DNA of 64,000 nt from Halicephalobus mephisto (lineage: Eukaryota > Nematoda > Chromadorea > Rhabditida > Panagrolaimidae), in NCBI GenBank assembly GCA_009193035.1, contig SWDT01000163.1:124001-188000 (forward strand), in the 5' to 3' direction. Numbering within the stretch: the stretch's first letter is position 1; the number at the start of each line of letters is the position of its first letter. Under the pieces are notes generated by a model. It saw nothing but the letters and a program-made list of their open reading frames with translations. It ran no database searches and had not been told where the DNA came from. Position numbers and translations under genes: made by a program. Positions 36,501 to 48,318 of the stretch are shown one piece after another.

Positions 36501-37125
36501 TTAAAAATTTTCATAATAATGTCTGAGGTATTATTGCAAAAATTTTGGAACTCGACACAAAGTCTAGATATCCTCCAGAAATTTTTGGAAATAATTTAAT
36601 TAAGTTACTCATAATATTTCAAAAATACAAAATATTCTAAAACTTCCAAGCATTCTGGGAGTACTCGAAAACCTTTTAATGATGATTTCCGTCTTTTTTA
36701 TAAACCTTTGTAATTCTCTTAGAAGTTCTAAGTTCTCAAATTCTTTCAGAGAAATCCTTAATAATGTATATCGTATTTTCTCTACATTTTCAAGTTTATT
36801 CTCAGGTTTTTGGACTTTTCAACACTCTTCAGGATTCCCTCGATAGATTTTCCAGATTGTTTACAATTTCTACATCCATTTAGGGATCTTTAGTCCTTAG
36901 GATTCCCCTCAGTTTATTAAAAAGAGTATTTCGAATTTGATATTATTTTTGAACAAGTTCTGGAATGTTACAACTTTTTAAGATTCTTCAGGAATTCTCT
37001 AACACAAATTATGGACGATCAGAATCAATTCAAGATTTGTTAATATACAAGAGTATCTTTTTTGAATTTGTAAGATTCTGAGCTTCCAAGATGAAGCAAA
37101 ATTTAAAAATAGATACCAAAACCCT
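30533..37125. other. gene-poor region upstream of mGluR
   Basis: I see no gene here. A GC-richer island at about 31990-32130 could be a distal promoter or enhancer. GAA/TTC arrays occur at about 32260-32570 and 33000-33200. The first includes AGAATGTTCTGGAAACTCTT at 32268-32287, continuing AGAAT, which makes five units with one imperfect. The region at 33250-33850 has higher complexity but no convincing frame. Beyond 34500 the sequence is very AT-rich. Confidence 0.4.
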
Positions 37126-38500
37126 TTTCTGAGAATTTTAAGATAATTAATTGTTCTTTTGAAATAGAATTTAAAGTTTTAAAGAAACTCATAACGTCAA
37201 AGGCATTCTGAAATGCAAATTATTTTCTTTGGAATGATTGAGAAGGATCAGTGGTACTCAAAATTAATTCAAGTAATATATCTTAAACTGTTTTACTAAA
37301 AATAATAAAGAAATTTGGATAATTTTAAAGATTAATTTTCTGAGCTCTAGAGTCTTTAGAAATTGTGAAACTTTTTTAATTTGCTCATGAAATAATTTGA
37401 AGGATTTTAAAATCATTTTTATAAGGCTGTAAAGATTCTGTGATTCTGGAATTTAAAAATTAAGCTTTATAAACAACTCATAAAAGATTAATAAAATATA
37501 GATAAGCTAGGATCCTTATAAACATCTATTTACTATAATTTGACAGATTATCCATGTTATTTGAAGGATAAATGAGGAGGATTGAGTTTATGAAATTCAA
37601 ATTATTCGATTTACTGTATATTAATCTGTTTCCTAATTCACAAAGGAAGATAAGGAAATAGTATCTAAAAAGTTTAGATGTTTACAATTTCTATACATGA
37701 GATATATTCTTCGTAATCATATGGAATGAGGGAAAAAGTAGTAACTTGGAAATGCTAATTTTGAATTATTCATAAATGATTTGCATTATTGAAATAAGAA
37801 TTAGAAAGTTCAAAGATCCTATTGACTTTAACAGTTCATCTTTGTATTTTAAAAAATACATTTTTGTATACAGAAAACAAATTAAAATATCTTGAAAGTA
37901 TCAACTACGAATATATTCTATTGCTTAATACTGGGAAAATTCTCAACATTTATTCAAAATGTTGAAGAATTCTGGAATTATTATTAACTCTGAGATATTT
38001 AATTTCTTTAAATTTCAAAGCCAATCTGGAATTGATGGAGTATTTAAGATAATAGGAAAACATTAGTTCCATTTTCATTCTTAATTGTTTTAATTATATA
38101 AGTTAATTGAGGTGAAATATAAGAGTTTTTTTACAATTTATTTCTAGACTCTAATCCTGTGAAGAGTTTTAAAGATAGTTAAACCAAGGTTCTTAATTCT
38201 TTTATTCTAGAACGTATTAGAGTACTATAAAAGGTTTTAAAAGAATTTTGGAACAACATGGTTCTTACATAAGTCGTAACTATTTTATTTTCGACACTAT
38301 CTATTTTATTCGAATAACAGCTTCGAAATAAAAAGGAATATTGCATACCGAGATAAATTTTTAAGTTCCAGAAATATTGCTTGTACTTTTTAGAAAGAGA
38401 TTAAACACATTAGAAAGAATGATTTTGACAATTTCATATGTCTAATTTCTCATACTATTCACCTCTTTCTAAGAAAAATTAATGAAATAGGAACGAATTA
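37126..38500 (+). repeat. ancient direct duplication, left copy
   Basis: This is collinear with about 40555-41990 over more than 1.3 kb, with many small gaps. Matching landmarks include AAGATAATTAATT, the CTAGGATCCT word (about 37508 and 40947), ATTTATTCAAAA(T/A) before a TGAAGAAT stretch, and a TTATTTTCG/TTTCACTCGAATA block. No ORF survives. It could be a decayed mobile element or a tandem segmental duplication. Confidence 0.55.
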
Positions 38501-40554
38501 ATCCATTTGGACTTTTTATCTTTTATTTAGTGGACATTATTCTTAAACATTGAAAAGTTTTTAAAAAATTTAAAAACTTATCCTTTTTGATTTCTCTTTT
38601 TTTCGTAATTCAAGAAAATAAATACAGTCACATTAATTCAAAAATCTGAATATATAGATATTCGTTGATTTTCTTTGCTTTTGATTACTATTTAAATGAC
38701 ATAGGCAGTGTCTGAAAAATCAAAAAATTTTGTTTTCCAAACACTATTATTTCCAATTCCTTGAAATTTTGGTGAAAGAATAGCAGTAATATTCTAACAA
38801 GGAAGAATAAAAAGTCAAGGAAATTAATTACTTTGAGGCTCTACAATTTTCTTTTAAGGAATATGGCTAATATCTAGAAATTTTAAAATTACAGAATAAA
38901 TGAACAGCATATCTTCTATCTATTGAAATTTTTCTTCCAAAGACAGGGATAGTGTTCAAAGAATTCACAACAATGTATTTTAAAATCACTATTCTGCTCT
39001 TGACTTTTACTTGTTCATCGAAGAACATCGATTATGTCCGAAATACCTAGAAATTAAAATTTTGTTGCTTAATTTTCCATAAAATTTTAACATGAATAAT
39101 GTCTGAAATACAAATGGAGAATTACGCATATCGATGCCCTTAAACTTTCCCAATAGATTTTAAAACTTCAGAAACCAAAGTTCTGGATATTATGTATTTA
39201 TCTGATTTCTTTAGTAATTTAATAAATATAAACGCTATTTTACAAATATGAATTATACTAACACTATTCTCTTATTTTTCCAACTTTTCTTCGAAGGATA
39301 TGAATAATGCTTGCAAATAAAATTTCAGAATCAGAATATGAATCTCGTACTATGTACTTTAAAACTTTCTCTAAGACCAAAGAAGAGTTTTGAACCAAAA
39401 ATTAAAGATTAAGAATGAACAAGTTCTCTATTCTCAAAAAGTCATCGCAGGTTCAAGAAACCTTTTAAACCTTCATTTCTTGAATACAATTCTCCTTTCT
39501 AATATATAACTTAAATTTTCATAAATCTGAATAGTATTCGGATAATCTAAAAATTTGAATTCTCTAATCAATATCCAATTTTTAAACTATTTTTCGAAAG
39601 AGCTAAATAACATTCAGAAGTGAAAATTAACTAATCATGTAAGAATTATATCAGCTTCAACTTTTTTACAATACTCAAAATAGAACACATTTAGAGTTCC
39701 CGAAATTTTCAACAAAATTAAAAATTTCTGCAAATTCGAACATCTTGAAAGATTTATTCAGACTACAATTCTCAACGACGAGAAATATCTATCGAGACAG
39801 ATGTCATAATCAAAATACAGAAATGGAGTAACAATATGTGGAGAAAATGTTCTCTATATATACAAACTGAAAAATGTCAAAAATAAGCAATTACATCCGA
39901 TGAGAAAATTTAAATAGGAACCATTAAAAGAGATCACGAATGAATCAAATCATAGAATACAGTACAGAAATAACCACAGATAATTAAGGAGGAATAATAG
40001 TGATTTTCAACACAGATTAAGAGGAAAAACTAGTCGAACACACAGAAAGTTAGAAGACAGTGGAATTTCAGTTCTTTCAAACAATTCTATTAAACACTTT
40101 TCTATTCTTCATTGCTGAATTTAATCAGTTGGAGCTCGTTTTTTTCTAAAAATCTGTTCTTTTACGAAGGAATAATTGAAGAATAACTCATATTCCAGAG
40201 TTCATGTTTTCTAGATTAAATACGTTATTTCAGAGAACATTGGTACACAGGAGGATGCAAACTTGAACTAGAGATAGATTAACATCATCGTCAGACAACT
40301 TCAGAATTTTAATTTCTGAGATGTTCAAACAAATGACACTAATAAATTTCAAAGTTCTTTAGATACTGCTTTAGGATTTTCACAAGCTTCTGGAGAATTT
40401 AAAAGTTTCTAGTGGATACTAAAAAGGTTTGATAATGTTCACCACATTCTCGGTAATTCTAGAATCTTCTATTGGGTTTTCTAACATTCTAGGAATTCTC
40501 AGAAATATCCCAATGGAATTTTTAAATTAGAGTGAAGTCGAAATATTCCACTAC
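38501..40554. other. AT-rich spacer between the duplicated segments
   Basis: No gene is visible. Positions 40456-40470 read ATTCTAGAATCTTCT, three exact HSE-like units. The rest is low-complexity AT-rich sequence. Confidence 0.35.
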
Positions 40555-41990
40555 ATTAGTAGCTAATTTTAAGAACTCCAAGATAATTAATTTGAACTTC
40601 TGAAATGCAATGAAACAATTAGAAGGAATAAATAGTCTCAGAAGTCTTCTAGAAACACCATACCACAAAAAATATTTTTTTCGAGAACAGTGTAAAAGAT
40701 CTGTGATTCTCACAATTCAAATAACTAGCTTTGAAGTATTTGACTTCCTAGAATAAACAGTCAGAAAACTGATGATTTCAAAAGTTAATTTTCTAAAATT
40801 CTAGAACCTTTAGAAATAGTGAAGTTTTTATTCAACTCAAAAAATACTTAGTTTTTAATCATTTGATATTTGTAGAATCTCTGTGATCTTTTGTTTTGAA
40901 GATCTGTGAACACTCCTGAAGTAGCTGTTAAGATATCAACAGACTAGGATCCTCGGAAAAGTTGATTTATTTCAATTTTGACTACTATTCATGTTTTGTG
41001 AGAGAATGAGAAAGAATGTGTCCAGAGAATTCAAACCATTCTCTGTATTAAATACAATTCAGCTCCTCAATTCACAAAAGAAGAAAGGAAAGTAGTATTT
41101 AAGAAGTTTAAGCGTTGTTAATTTTCATCTGATCTGTATTTTCGAAAAACAAAATAAAAAAAGTGATTTATAAATATTTATTTTTATTCGGAGACTACTC
41201 GGTGTTATTAAACGAGAATCGAAAACACTGAGATGTATCGTTCACTTCAACTGTTAATTTTTGCATTTTGAGAAATACATTTCTGTATTTAGGGAATAAA
41301 CTGGGAAAGATTATTCAAAGATATTTTTTCTTTAATACTCGGAACACTCTCCATATTTATTCAAAATACTGAAGAATCTTAGGAGTACTGCTCATTCAAA
41401 AATATTCAATTGCTTCCAATTCAGAACTAGATCAGAAATTAACAGAACAGAAAGATGTGAGTCCCACTCTCTTCGTTACTTCTTTTGTCTTCTTCAATCA
41501 GAAATGTAGTTATAAATTTGGAGGAGTCAGGTTCCTTTAAGGTGTTTATTTTCTGATTTCACTCTCTGAAAGAAGTGTTAGAAATTGAGTATCAGCAATT
41601 GTTGATTATTTTAACTAAATTTGTCGATTTTTACTGTGTGAAGAGTTGAAGAAAGACATCGACAAAATAAGGAAAAGTTCTTCCAGTTTTTAATTTTTTA
41701 CTTCAAATTTCATTTGTTTTGTAGATTCTAAGGGAATTCAGGAAGATTGAGTTCTTAGTTGACAACTTTTAATCATCGAGATTGTCCATTTCACTCGAAT
41801 ACCAGTTTGAACAATAAGTGAAATACATAATTTGCAGAAAAATATATTTATCAACTTTGAAGTGTAGTTTCTTCTTTTCAGAAAAGAATTAAAGAATTCG
41901 GAGCGGACTAGGTTTTCTAAACTGCTTATCTTTTTCACGTTCCTTGCAGAAACTATTCTTAATTCATCTCTGAGGGCACAACAATTAACA
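40555..41990 (+). repeat. ancient direct duplication, right copy
   Basis: Right-hand partner of 37126-38500, in the same orientation. It ends about 170 bp before the 5S rRNA gene. No coding frame is supported. Confidence 0.55.
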
Positions 41991-42164
41991 AATTTGTAAC
42001 AACTCTTGATTCTGTCTTTTAGAGAGAATATTGCGGAAAATCAAAATGAAGATGTGACTTTCTTCTCATTTACAATCGATGAAAATATTGTGGTGATTTA
42101 AAATATTTCATCACACCTTTGACTGATGGAAAAGAATGGAATCTAGTGAACAAAATCACCTCTC

Positions 42165-42283
42165 GCTAGGGGTCAAACCAGGGTGAGAGCACGCCATCCC
42201 GTTCGATCTGGCCAGTGAAACGCCCTAGGGCTCGATTAGTACTTGGATCGGAGACGTCCTGGGAATCTCCAGTGCTCCTAGCT
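42165..42283 (+). rRNA. 5S ribosomal RNA gene
   Basis: This 119-nt sequence has the conserved 5S core: AGCACGCCATCCCGTTCGAT, then TTAGTACTTGGATCGGAGAC followed by the CCTGGGAAT element that forms the C-box of the internal promoter. The 5' end GCTAGGGGT pairs with the 3' end GCTCCTAGC to form helix I. A T run (42285-42290) directly after the 3' end fits RNA polymerase III termination. Differences from the usual metazoan sequence in the A-box region (GTGAAACG in place of GTTAAGCA) leave some doubt about activity. Only one copy is in the window, away from any array. Confidence 0.9.
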
Positions 42284-44111
42284 CTTTTTTGTTCCTCTCC
42301 CGGACTGGTGAGAGGGAGGTATAAAAGAAAGAGTTTCTTCGGTCCTCTCACCTCTTTCTCACATCCTCTCTTCTGCTCAGTTTTTAAAACTGGGACTTTA
42401 CTGGTTGACTCCTCTTAATTGATATTCGAAGTAAATAATTCCCATCAGTAGTTTTAGTTAAATCAAGTTTCTGAGAAGGGATCTCTTCATTGATCCTAGA
42501 AATATATCTCTGATTACTTGTCAACTTAAAAGCAATGACAATCAATAGTTCATTTTCAGTCCCATAATTTTTGACAAAATGGAACCATAATTATTAATGA
42601 AAACAAAACAGTTATTTTTTTAGATAATTAATTGACATCTAGAACTGGAGAAGTCTTCGAAACCTGAATATTTCTAGGATCCTTGGTTTCAGATACTAGT
42701 TTCAAGTCTTTATTTGGATATCAAGAAGATGTTGGAACCTTCCATGATTATTTAGAAGGTTAGAAAACCTTTCACATTATTCTAGATGACTCCAGGAGCT
42801 TAATGTTTCCAAAGATCCGAAGAATTTAACCCAACTTTAGGAGATCCTGGAAATTTCTATTAGGTGATGTGAGATCATATCTATCATAGTTTTGGAAGTT
42901 TCATATAAATAAAGAGCATTCCAAATTCCTCTCTAAGGTTCTTGAGTGTGAAGATTTCCAAGAGATCGGTTCTCCTGAGGCTCCCAACTTTCCAATTCAG
43001 ATAATTATGGGTGTCTTTTGATGAGAAATTAAACAAAGTAGAATTAATTCATAGCGTTGGATTTGATTAGTCTCTGAATCTTTTGTTCATTGAAGCAATA
43101 TATTAGGAGAATGTTCAGAAATTCAAGTTGTTCTATTTATTAGTTATCATTCATTTAAAGTATTGGAGAACACACTGAAAGACGGATAGTTTCGAGGAAA
43201 TTCAAAATCTGACATTTCTAAGATACTATCCACGACTATTTCAAGGGAGTTGAAAATTAGGTAATTGAGTAAAAAATTAGTTCTTAAAACAAGTGAGGAG
43301 TTATTTGTTCCGTAATGGGATCTGATAAACGAATGAGTCAGAAGGTGTAATTCTTTGGATCACTCAGACATTATTTATAAAGTAAAAATATGAATTGGAA
43401 TACCTGAAGAGGATAGTACCCACAATTTCCGTGTATTTGAATTGTTTGGATACTATTTCATTAATGAGAAGGAATTTCTGATTATAATCAATATTCTTCA
43501 TTCTTTTAGTTTCACTTTTTTAAGACTATCTTAACACAATGAAAGTTGTTAGAGAATAGAAGAGGTGTGGACACTCTCGGACAAGTTTACGAATTTTATT
43601 CATTTGTATGATAGTCATTTAACAGTGTTAAAGATGAGCTTGTATTCAGTTCCATATGATATCACATTTTGTGATGTTTATCATATGAGAATTCGGCGGA
43701 GCTTTTGATCCAATTTGGAAAAGATTTGTTTGTATATATTTCATTTCGAGGTTCTAACTCAAGGTTTTATTAAGTTATTTAAACATTTTGAGAGGAGTAC
43801 GATCTGTTTAGGATCTTCACTTAATTATTGAGATTTTGAGTTCCATGAGTTGTTTGAAATAAAGGGTCAGTTTCTTTGATACTCAAATTCTCTAGTATTA
43901 TGGAATTCAGACTGTAATATATGTGGGATATCGTAGAAAATAAAACTCTGAATTGAATGGTTCATAACATTTCAGAATTTGACTGTTTTTTACTTATGGA
44001 AAATTATTTTTCAAACTTTTTTACAACAATGCTTCAAAAATGGCCATATCTAAGTGAATAGGAGGTCTGAAGAGATATCAATGTACTTATAATTACACTA
44101 ATACAAATATA
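42284..44111. other. intergenic region right of the 5S gene
   Basis: Positions 42285-42290 are the T-run terminator. The next 120 bp are CT-rich and include a TATAAAA at about 42321-42327. The remainder is AT-rich with GAA/TTC words at about 42640-42980. No gene is supported. Confidence 0.35.
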
Positions 44112-45215
44112 TCTGAATAACAGCTGAATCATGTCTTTCTGTCCCTCCTAGAGGAAGATATGAACGGGTGCCCTATGACCCCCAACACAGTTCATATTTG
44201 ACAAATTTCATTCAACATAACAGTTAAGGGCTGATTTCTTGAAATATTGTTAAGAAATACTTATTACATGATCCTATAATATCAGATCAATACCTTTTTT
44301 ACTTAAATTTGGAGAAAAAAGTGATTAATTAGTTAAAAAATACAATGTGTCTTTAGATAAAATACAATTATTTTCTTCACTGTGCTTATCTAGTTTGTAA
44401 AAACTATGTTCATTCCATAAACATGTCAATAGGTGTTTATTGACAACGGAAAAGAAGTACATTTCATTAAAAATCGAGTTTCAAACCGAAGAAAAAGTGC
44501 ATAAGAGCAAATTTGCCATTAGCCCTGAAGCGGTCATTGAAAAAATAAAGAATTTAGGGAATTTGTTTAGATGGTTTAGTGGTTAAAATTAGAACCTTTA
44601 AGCCGCTTAAACTGCCGAGGTTCGATTCCCGCAGGGCACAAGGATTTCGAATTGTCCCTCATGAGTAATAGAAATGAGGTAATATCGGAGGATAGGGTAC
44701 CAGAAGTGAAGCATAGGGTAACAGAAGGCAAGGATGGGGTAGTAGAAATGAAGAATAGGGTATTAGGTAGGAAGATTACTGTAACAAAAAAAAGAGTACT
44801 GTAATATAAAAATAGGATACTGTAACAGGGAAAATAGGTACGGTAATAGGCCAAGGAGTACGGTAACAAAAAGGTGTACTGTAGCAGGGAAATAGGATAC
44901 TGTAACAGGGGAAATAGGCCAAGGAATACGGTAATGAAAAGTAGGTATACTGTAGCAATAAAAAGGTATACTGTAGCAGGGAAATAGGATACTGTAACAG
45001 GGAAAAAGAGTACTGTAATTAATAGGTAAAAATTAAAATGGAAAAACAGCGTTTTCTCTGCTTCTCTGGCAGCTTATAAATTACCCACTTTGTTTAGCTC
45101 AGAAAATGATAAATTTCCTTGAATTTAAAGAAAAAAAATATGCATTATAGGGTAATCGGACCCATAGATTCCGAATTTCAAGTCAGAATTACGGGTTTAC
45201 TTTCATAATTTAGTG
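44112..45215 (+). repeat. tRNA-bearing dispersed repeat, copy 2
   Basis: Same order as copy 1 at 6190-7255: a degenerate start hairpin, about 450 bp of AT-rich DNA, a tRNA-like module, ATAGGGTAACAG-type units (about 44690-44770) and ATACTGTAACAGGG-type units (about 44775-45020). It ends after GGGTAATCGGACCCATAG at about 45150-45215. The tandem section differs in unit number from copy 1. Much of the shared sequence is over 90% identical by eye. Confidence 0.8.
44563..44640 (+). pseudogene. decayed tRNA-like module (copy 2)
   Basis: It carries the same A-box-like stretch and exact B box GGTTCGATTCC (44619-44629) as the module at 6650-6725. Only a few bases differ between the two, so both descend from one source. 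Confidence 0.65.
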
Positions 45216-45625
45216 TTTTTACACTTTGTTGAAGTTTTTAATTTTACCGACGGAATTAAAGTAAAAAAAGAGGAATAGAAATAAAAAAAAGGCCAAAAGA
45301 TGTGTTTCGCGCCCACATACAAGACGAGAAACGGAGAAAGAAGGGTTTTGCAACGAAAGGAAGAAGGCGTGGGCGGGAAAATTTGTAATTATTATTATCC
45401 TTTTTAAGTGATATATAAATTTGCGTTTTGTTTTACCGAGGCTGATTACTCTCAATATCTGGTCTCGACTGGTGTGAAAAAACAGACTTCGTAATTCTTT
45501 CTACAATTTCAATTTTGTTTCTGTTACTATTTTTTGGTTAGTCATGTTTATCGCAACTAATCTTTTTGGATCTACTATTTCTGATACTATTAAAATTGCA
45601 AAATTTGTCACTGTGAGCAAGCAAA
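45216..45625. other. intergenic
   Basis: AT-rich, with a short GC-richer patch at about 45295-45385. No feature can be supported. Confidence 0.25.
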
Positions 45626-46013
45626 ATGATCAGTCCAGATTTTGTTCTGACAAAAAAGTTCAACGTTGATAATCTTCATGAATATAATTATTATTGGCAT
45701 GATTTATATTAAAAGTACATGTATTCCCTGAAATACATATTCGACAGAATTTTTCCCTTCTAGGAGATTAGATAAGATTTTCACTTCCAATCGAACTAAA
45801 AGTAAAACCTTTTTTGATAATAATAGCATAGCATTGGTTTCAATTTTTTAGGAATAAAAGGAATCAATTGATATTCCGCAAGATAATGATTTAATTAATT
45901 TTAATGAGAACGCATTTAATTGGTTTCAAGATCACAATATCCAACTTTTTCATTGGCCGACATCCTATTCTAATCTCATTTCTACAGATACATCAATTTG
46001 CTCAAAAATTTGA
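45626..46013 (+). pseudogene. Tc3/Tc1-like transposase relic
   Basis: Fragments in two frames resemble a DDE transposase. Positions 45626-45711 read LTKKFNVDNLHEYNYYWHDL before a stop, like the Tc3 region DEKKFNxDGxDGxxYYWHDL. Positions 45867-46013 read QDN (the second catalytic Asp) followed by NAFNWFQDHNIQLFHWP, like the WF...NI..L.WP segment before the third acid. Stops and a frame change separate them, so the gene is dead. I could not place the inverted terminal repeats. Confidence 0.6.
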
Positions 46014-46529
46014 AGAAAATTCTATTCTAAAATTGGTTAAGTATTTTGAAGAAGTTTTCAAAGATTTAATTACTTTTGTGCAGAGTTGGAGAATTGAAGT
46101 TACTAGTAAAAGTAATGAATATACTCGGCATCAAATTGTTATTTCAATAGAAATTCAGATAACAATAGCAGTACTGTGTGATTTTTCATCTTTAGTAATA
46201 ACGCATAGGAAATTAAAATTTTGAATCGTGGAGATTTTCAGTACTAATCTTTCTGAGCAGTAGGAAAAAAATTCGCTATACTCTACTTCAAAGTCCAATT
46301 AGCTAATTAAGTTATCCATCAGATAAAGGAAAATAGTGAATATTTTTCTCGGGAGTATGTAGAACGTTTCATACTATTACTCTTATCTGTGTGTGTACCA
46401 TTTGTATGAACAAAATAGTAAAATTAAACCTAGTTTACTTCATCCCATTTTGAATAGATCACATCAAATCGAGATATGTGAGGAAATTCGATCATGTTTC
46501 ATAAAGAATATGTGATGATGAAAGAGTTA
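46014..46529. other. 3' flank of zinc-finger gene
   Basis: It may contain the remaining decayed end of the transposase relic, up to about 46220, and the 3' UTR of the minus-strand zinc-finger gene. No further gene is seen. Confidence 0.3.
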
Positions 46530-48318
46530 TTAACGGATTTGTTTTTGGGGGCTTGTTTCCAGTTGGGTCGTTGATTTTCGTTTGAGATCGGTTCGTCGAG
46601 AATCGGAAAGCGCTTCTATGAGATTATGTTCGAGGTCTGGGAAACAATAACAAGCAAGCTTCTGCCAAGCTTCTTTATTATTTTCTATGGAGTTGTCGAT
46701 TGGTTGTTCTCCACATTCAGGATGCTTCCGAGATATGTGACTAGAGACAATTGTGGTTTCAGTTGACTTAAAAGGACATTCCGGACAGGTGAAGGATCTA
46801 ATTCCAAAATGATTTCGGGCATGAGTGAGCAACACTGATATGTTTTGATCTGCAGTAAATAATTTGAAGCACAACTGAAATAGGCACATTTAACCCTTAA
46901 ATTATGGACATTGAAACCTCGCATTGAACGGCCTTCAAAGCAGCTAAATCATGTTGAAGATAATCAGCACATTTTTGTTCAAAATCAGCTCTCAGAAGAT
47001 TGTCTTCAATCGTGTAGCCACGCCTTTTAGCAAACTCAGGGAAGTAAATCGGTACGTGTAGTAGGTAATTTGTCCCACTTGGAGTCATGACAACCGAATT
47101 CTCACCGGGTTTTTCATGATGCTCATTCGCGATGTGGAGCACAATTTTCCACTAAAAACAACTACGTCATTAAGGACAATTTCTTCAAGTTAAAGTATAC
47201 CGGAAAATTTGCAAGAAAATTGCATTCAGAACAAGCAAAAGAATAACAGTCATCTGAATGTCTCTGGACGAGATGAGTCAAAAGTTTGGCACTTTGGACA
47301 ACTTCACCACATCTTGAGCAAGCAAAGACATCTGAAGGAGATACTGGTGGATAGACGACAGTGTCTTTAAATTTCATTTCCATTTCAGATTCATCTCCAC
47401 TAGACATCGGCTTTACTTCCACATTCTTCTCTACAGGGCTGTCATTAATAGCAACAAAGCTGTTATTTTGAGCAAATCGCTAAAATTATATTTTTAACAG
47501 TTAAACACTCAAAAGTAATTACTTTAGCATGGCCGGGGAAACATTGCTCCATTAAATTTGCCCATTGTTGTTGCATTTCTTTACACATTCCATCGATAGG
47601 GGAAGATTCAAAGTCGCTGTGATTGTGTTGCATATGTAAGCGAACCTTAGCCATCTCGTTGTGGCTGTAGCCACAATGACAACACTGATATTGCTTAAGA
47701 GCTGCATGACGACGAACATGGTTTGTCAAGTTCGAGAGTCGACTAGACATGATTTTGTTGGAACAAAGCTTGCAAGAAGCATACACAGTTGGATCATCGC
47801 TGTTTTGCATCCGTGATCCTCGGGGACGAGCAACAAACGGGATTGGGGAAGGAATTGCCGTTTGGGTTTCAGGAGAGGGATCGTGGGAAGTCGTGCATGA
47901 AGAAGAAGCCCGTTGGTCTCCATCAATTTCTTCTTTTAATAGACAACCCTGAGCTAGTGAAGAAAGGGCAGCAATAACGCTGGCAGTCAACCCACCTTCA
48001 GATTCTACTCCGTTGCCATTTTGGAGGATTTGCTTTTCTTCGTCCTTCCTTTTGTTTTGTTTCCTTATACGACCGATGTTTTTTGTACTAGATTGCAAAA
48101 CAAATGAAGTGAGTTCTTCATCAGGAGTGTAAAGTTGTGAAACTTCCTTCACAAAAGATATCTCAGGGAATCCGATAGACACCTTAAAAATCAATTAGTA
48201 ACAATCTTGAGATTATTAGACATACCAAATAGCGATGGAGTTTCAAAGCGTCGTTGGTAGAATTTAAACGAACGAGAGCGAATTTTGCTGGATCCTGATC
48301 TCTCACGACTTTCTCCAT
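46530..48318 (-). CDS. C2H2 zinc-finger protein with three finger pairs
   Basis: A probable nuclear DNA-binding regulator. Five exons (48318-48226, 48182-47523, 47479-47201, 47151-46918, 46874-46530) total 1611 nt and encode 536 residues. The fingers come in three pairs: CKLCSNK...H with CCHCGYSHNEMAK...H; CSRCGEV...H with CSECNFL...H (split by an intron); and CELCFKL...H (also split) with CPECPFK...H. A tail motif W..L...CFP follows pair 1 (WANLMEQCFPGHAK) and pair 3 (WQKLACYCFPDLE). The N-terminal part is acidic and Ser-rich with a basic patch (IRKQNKRKDEEK). The first ATG of the model (48318) follows a TTTAG acceptor by about 30 nt, so an upstream coding exon or trans-splice is possible. 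I do not recognise the orthologue. Confidence 0.88.

Noticed and set aside
42290..42420. Possible spliced-leader RNA gene in the 5S flank, suggested by TATAAAA at about 42321 and the known 5S-SL linkage
   Set aside because: I found no leader followed by a donor, no convincing Sm site and no matching stem-loops.
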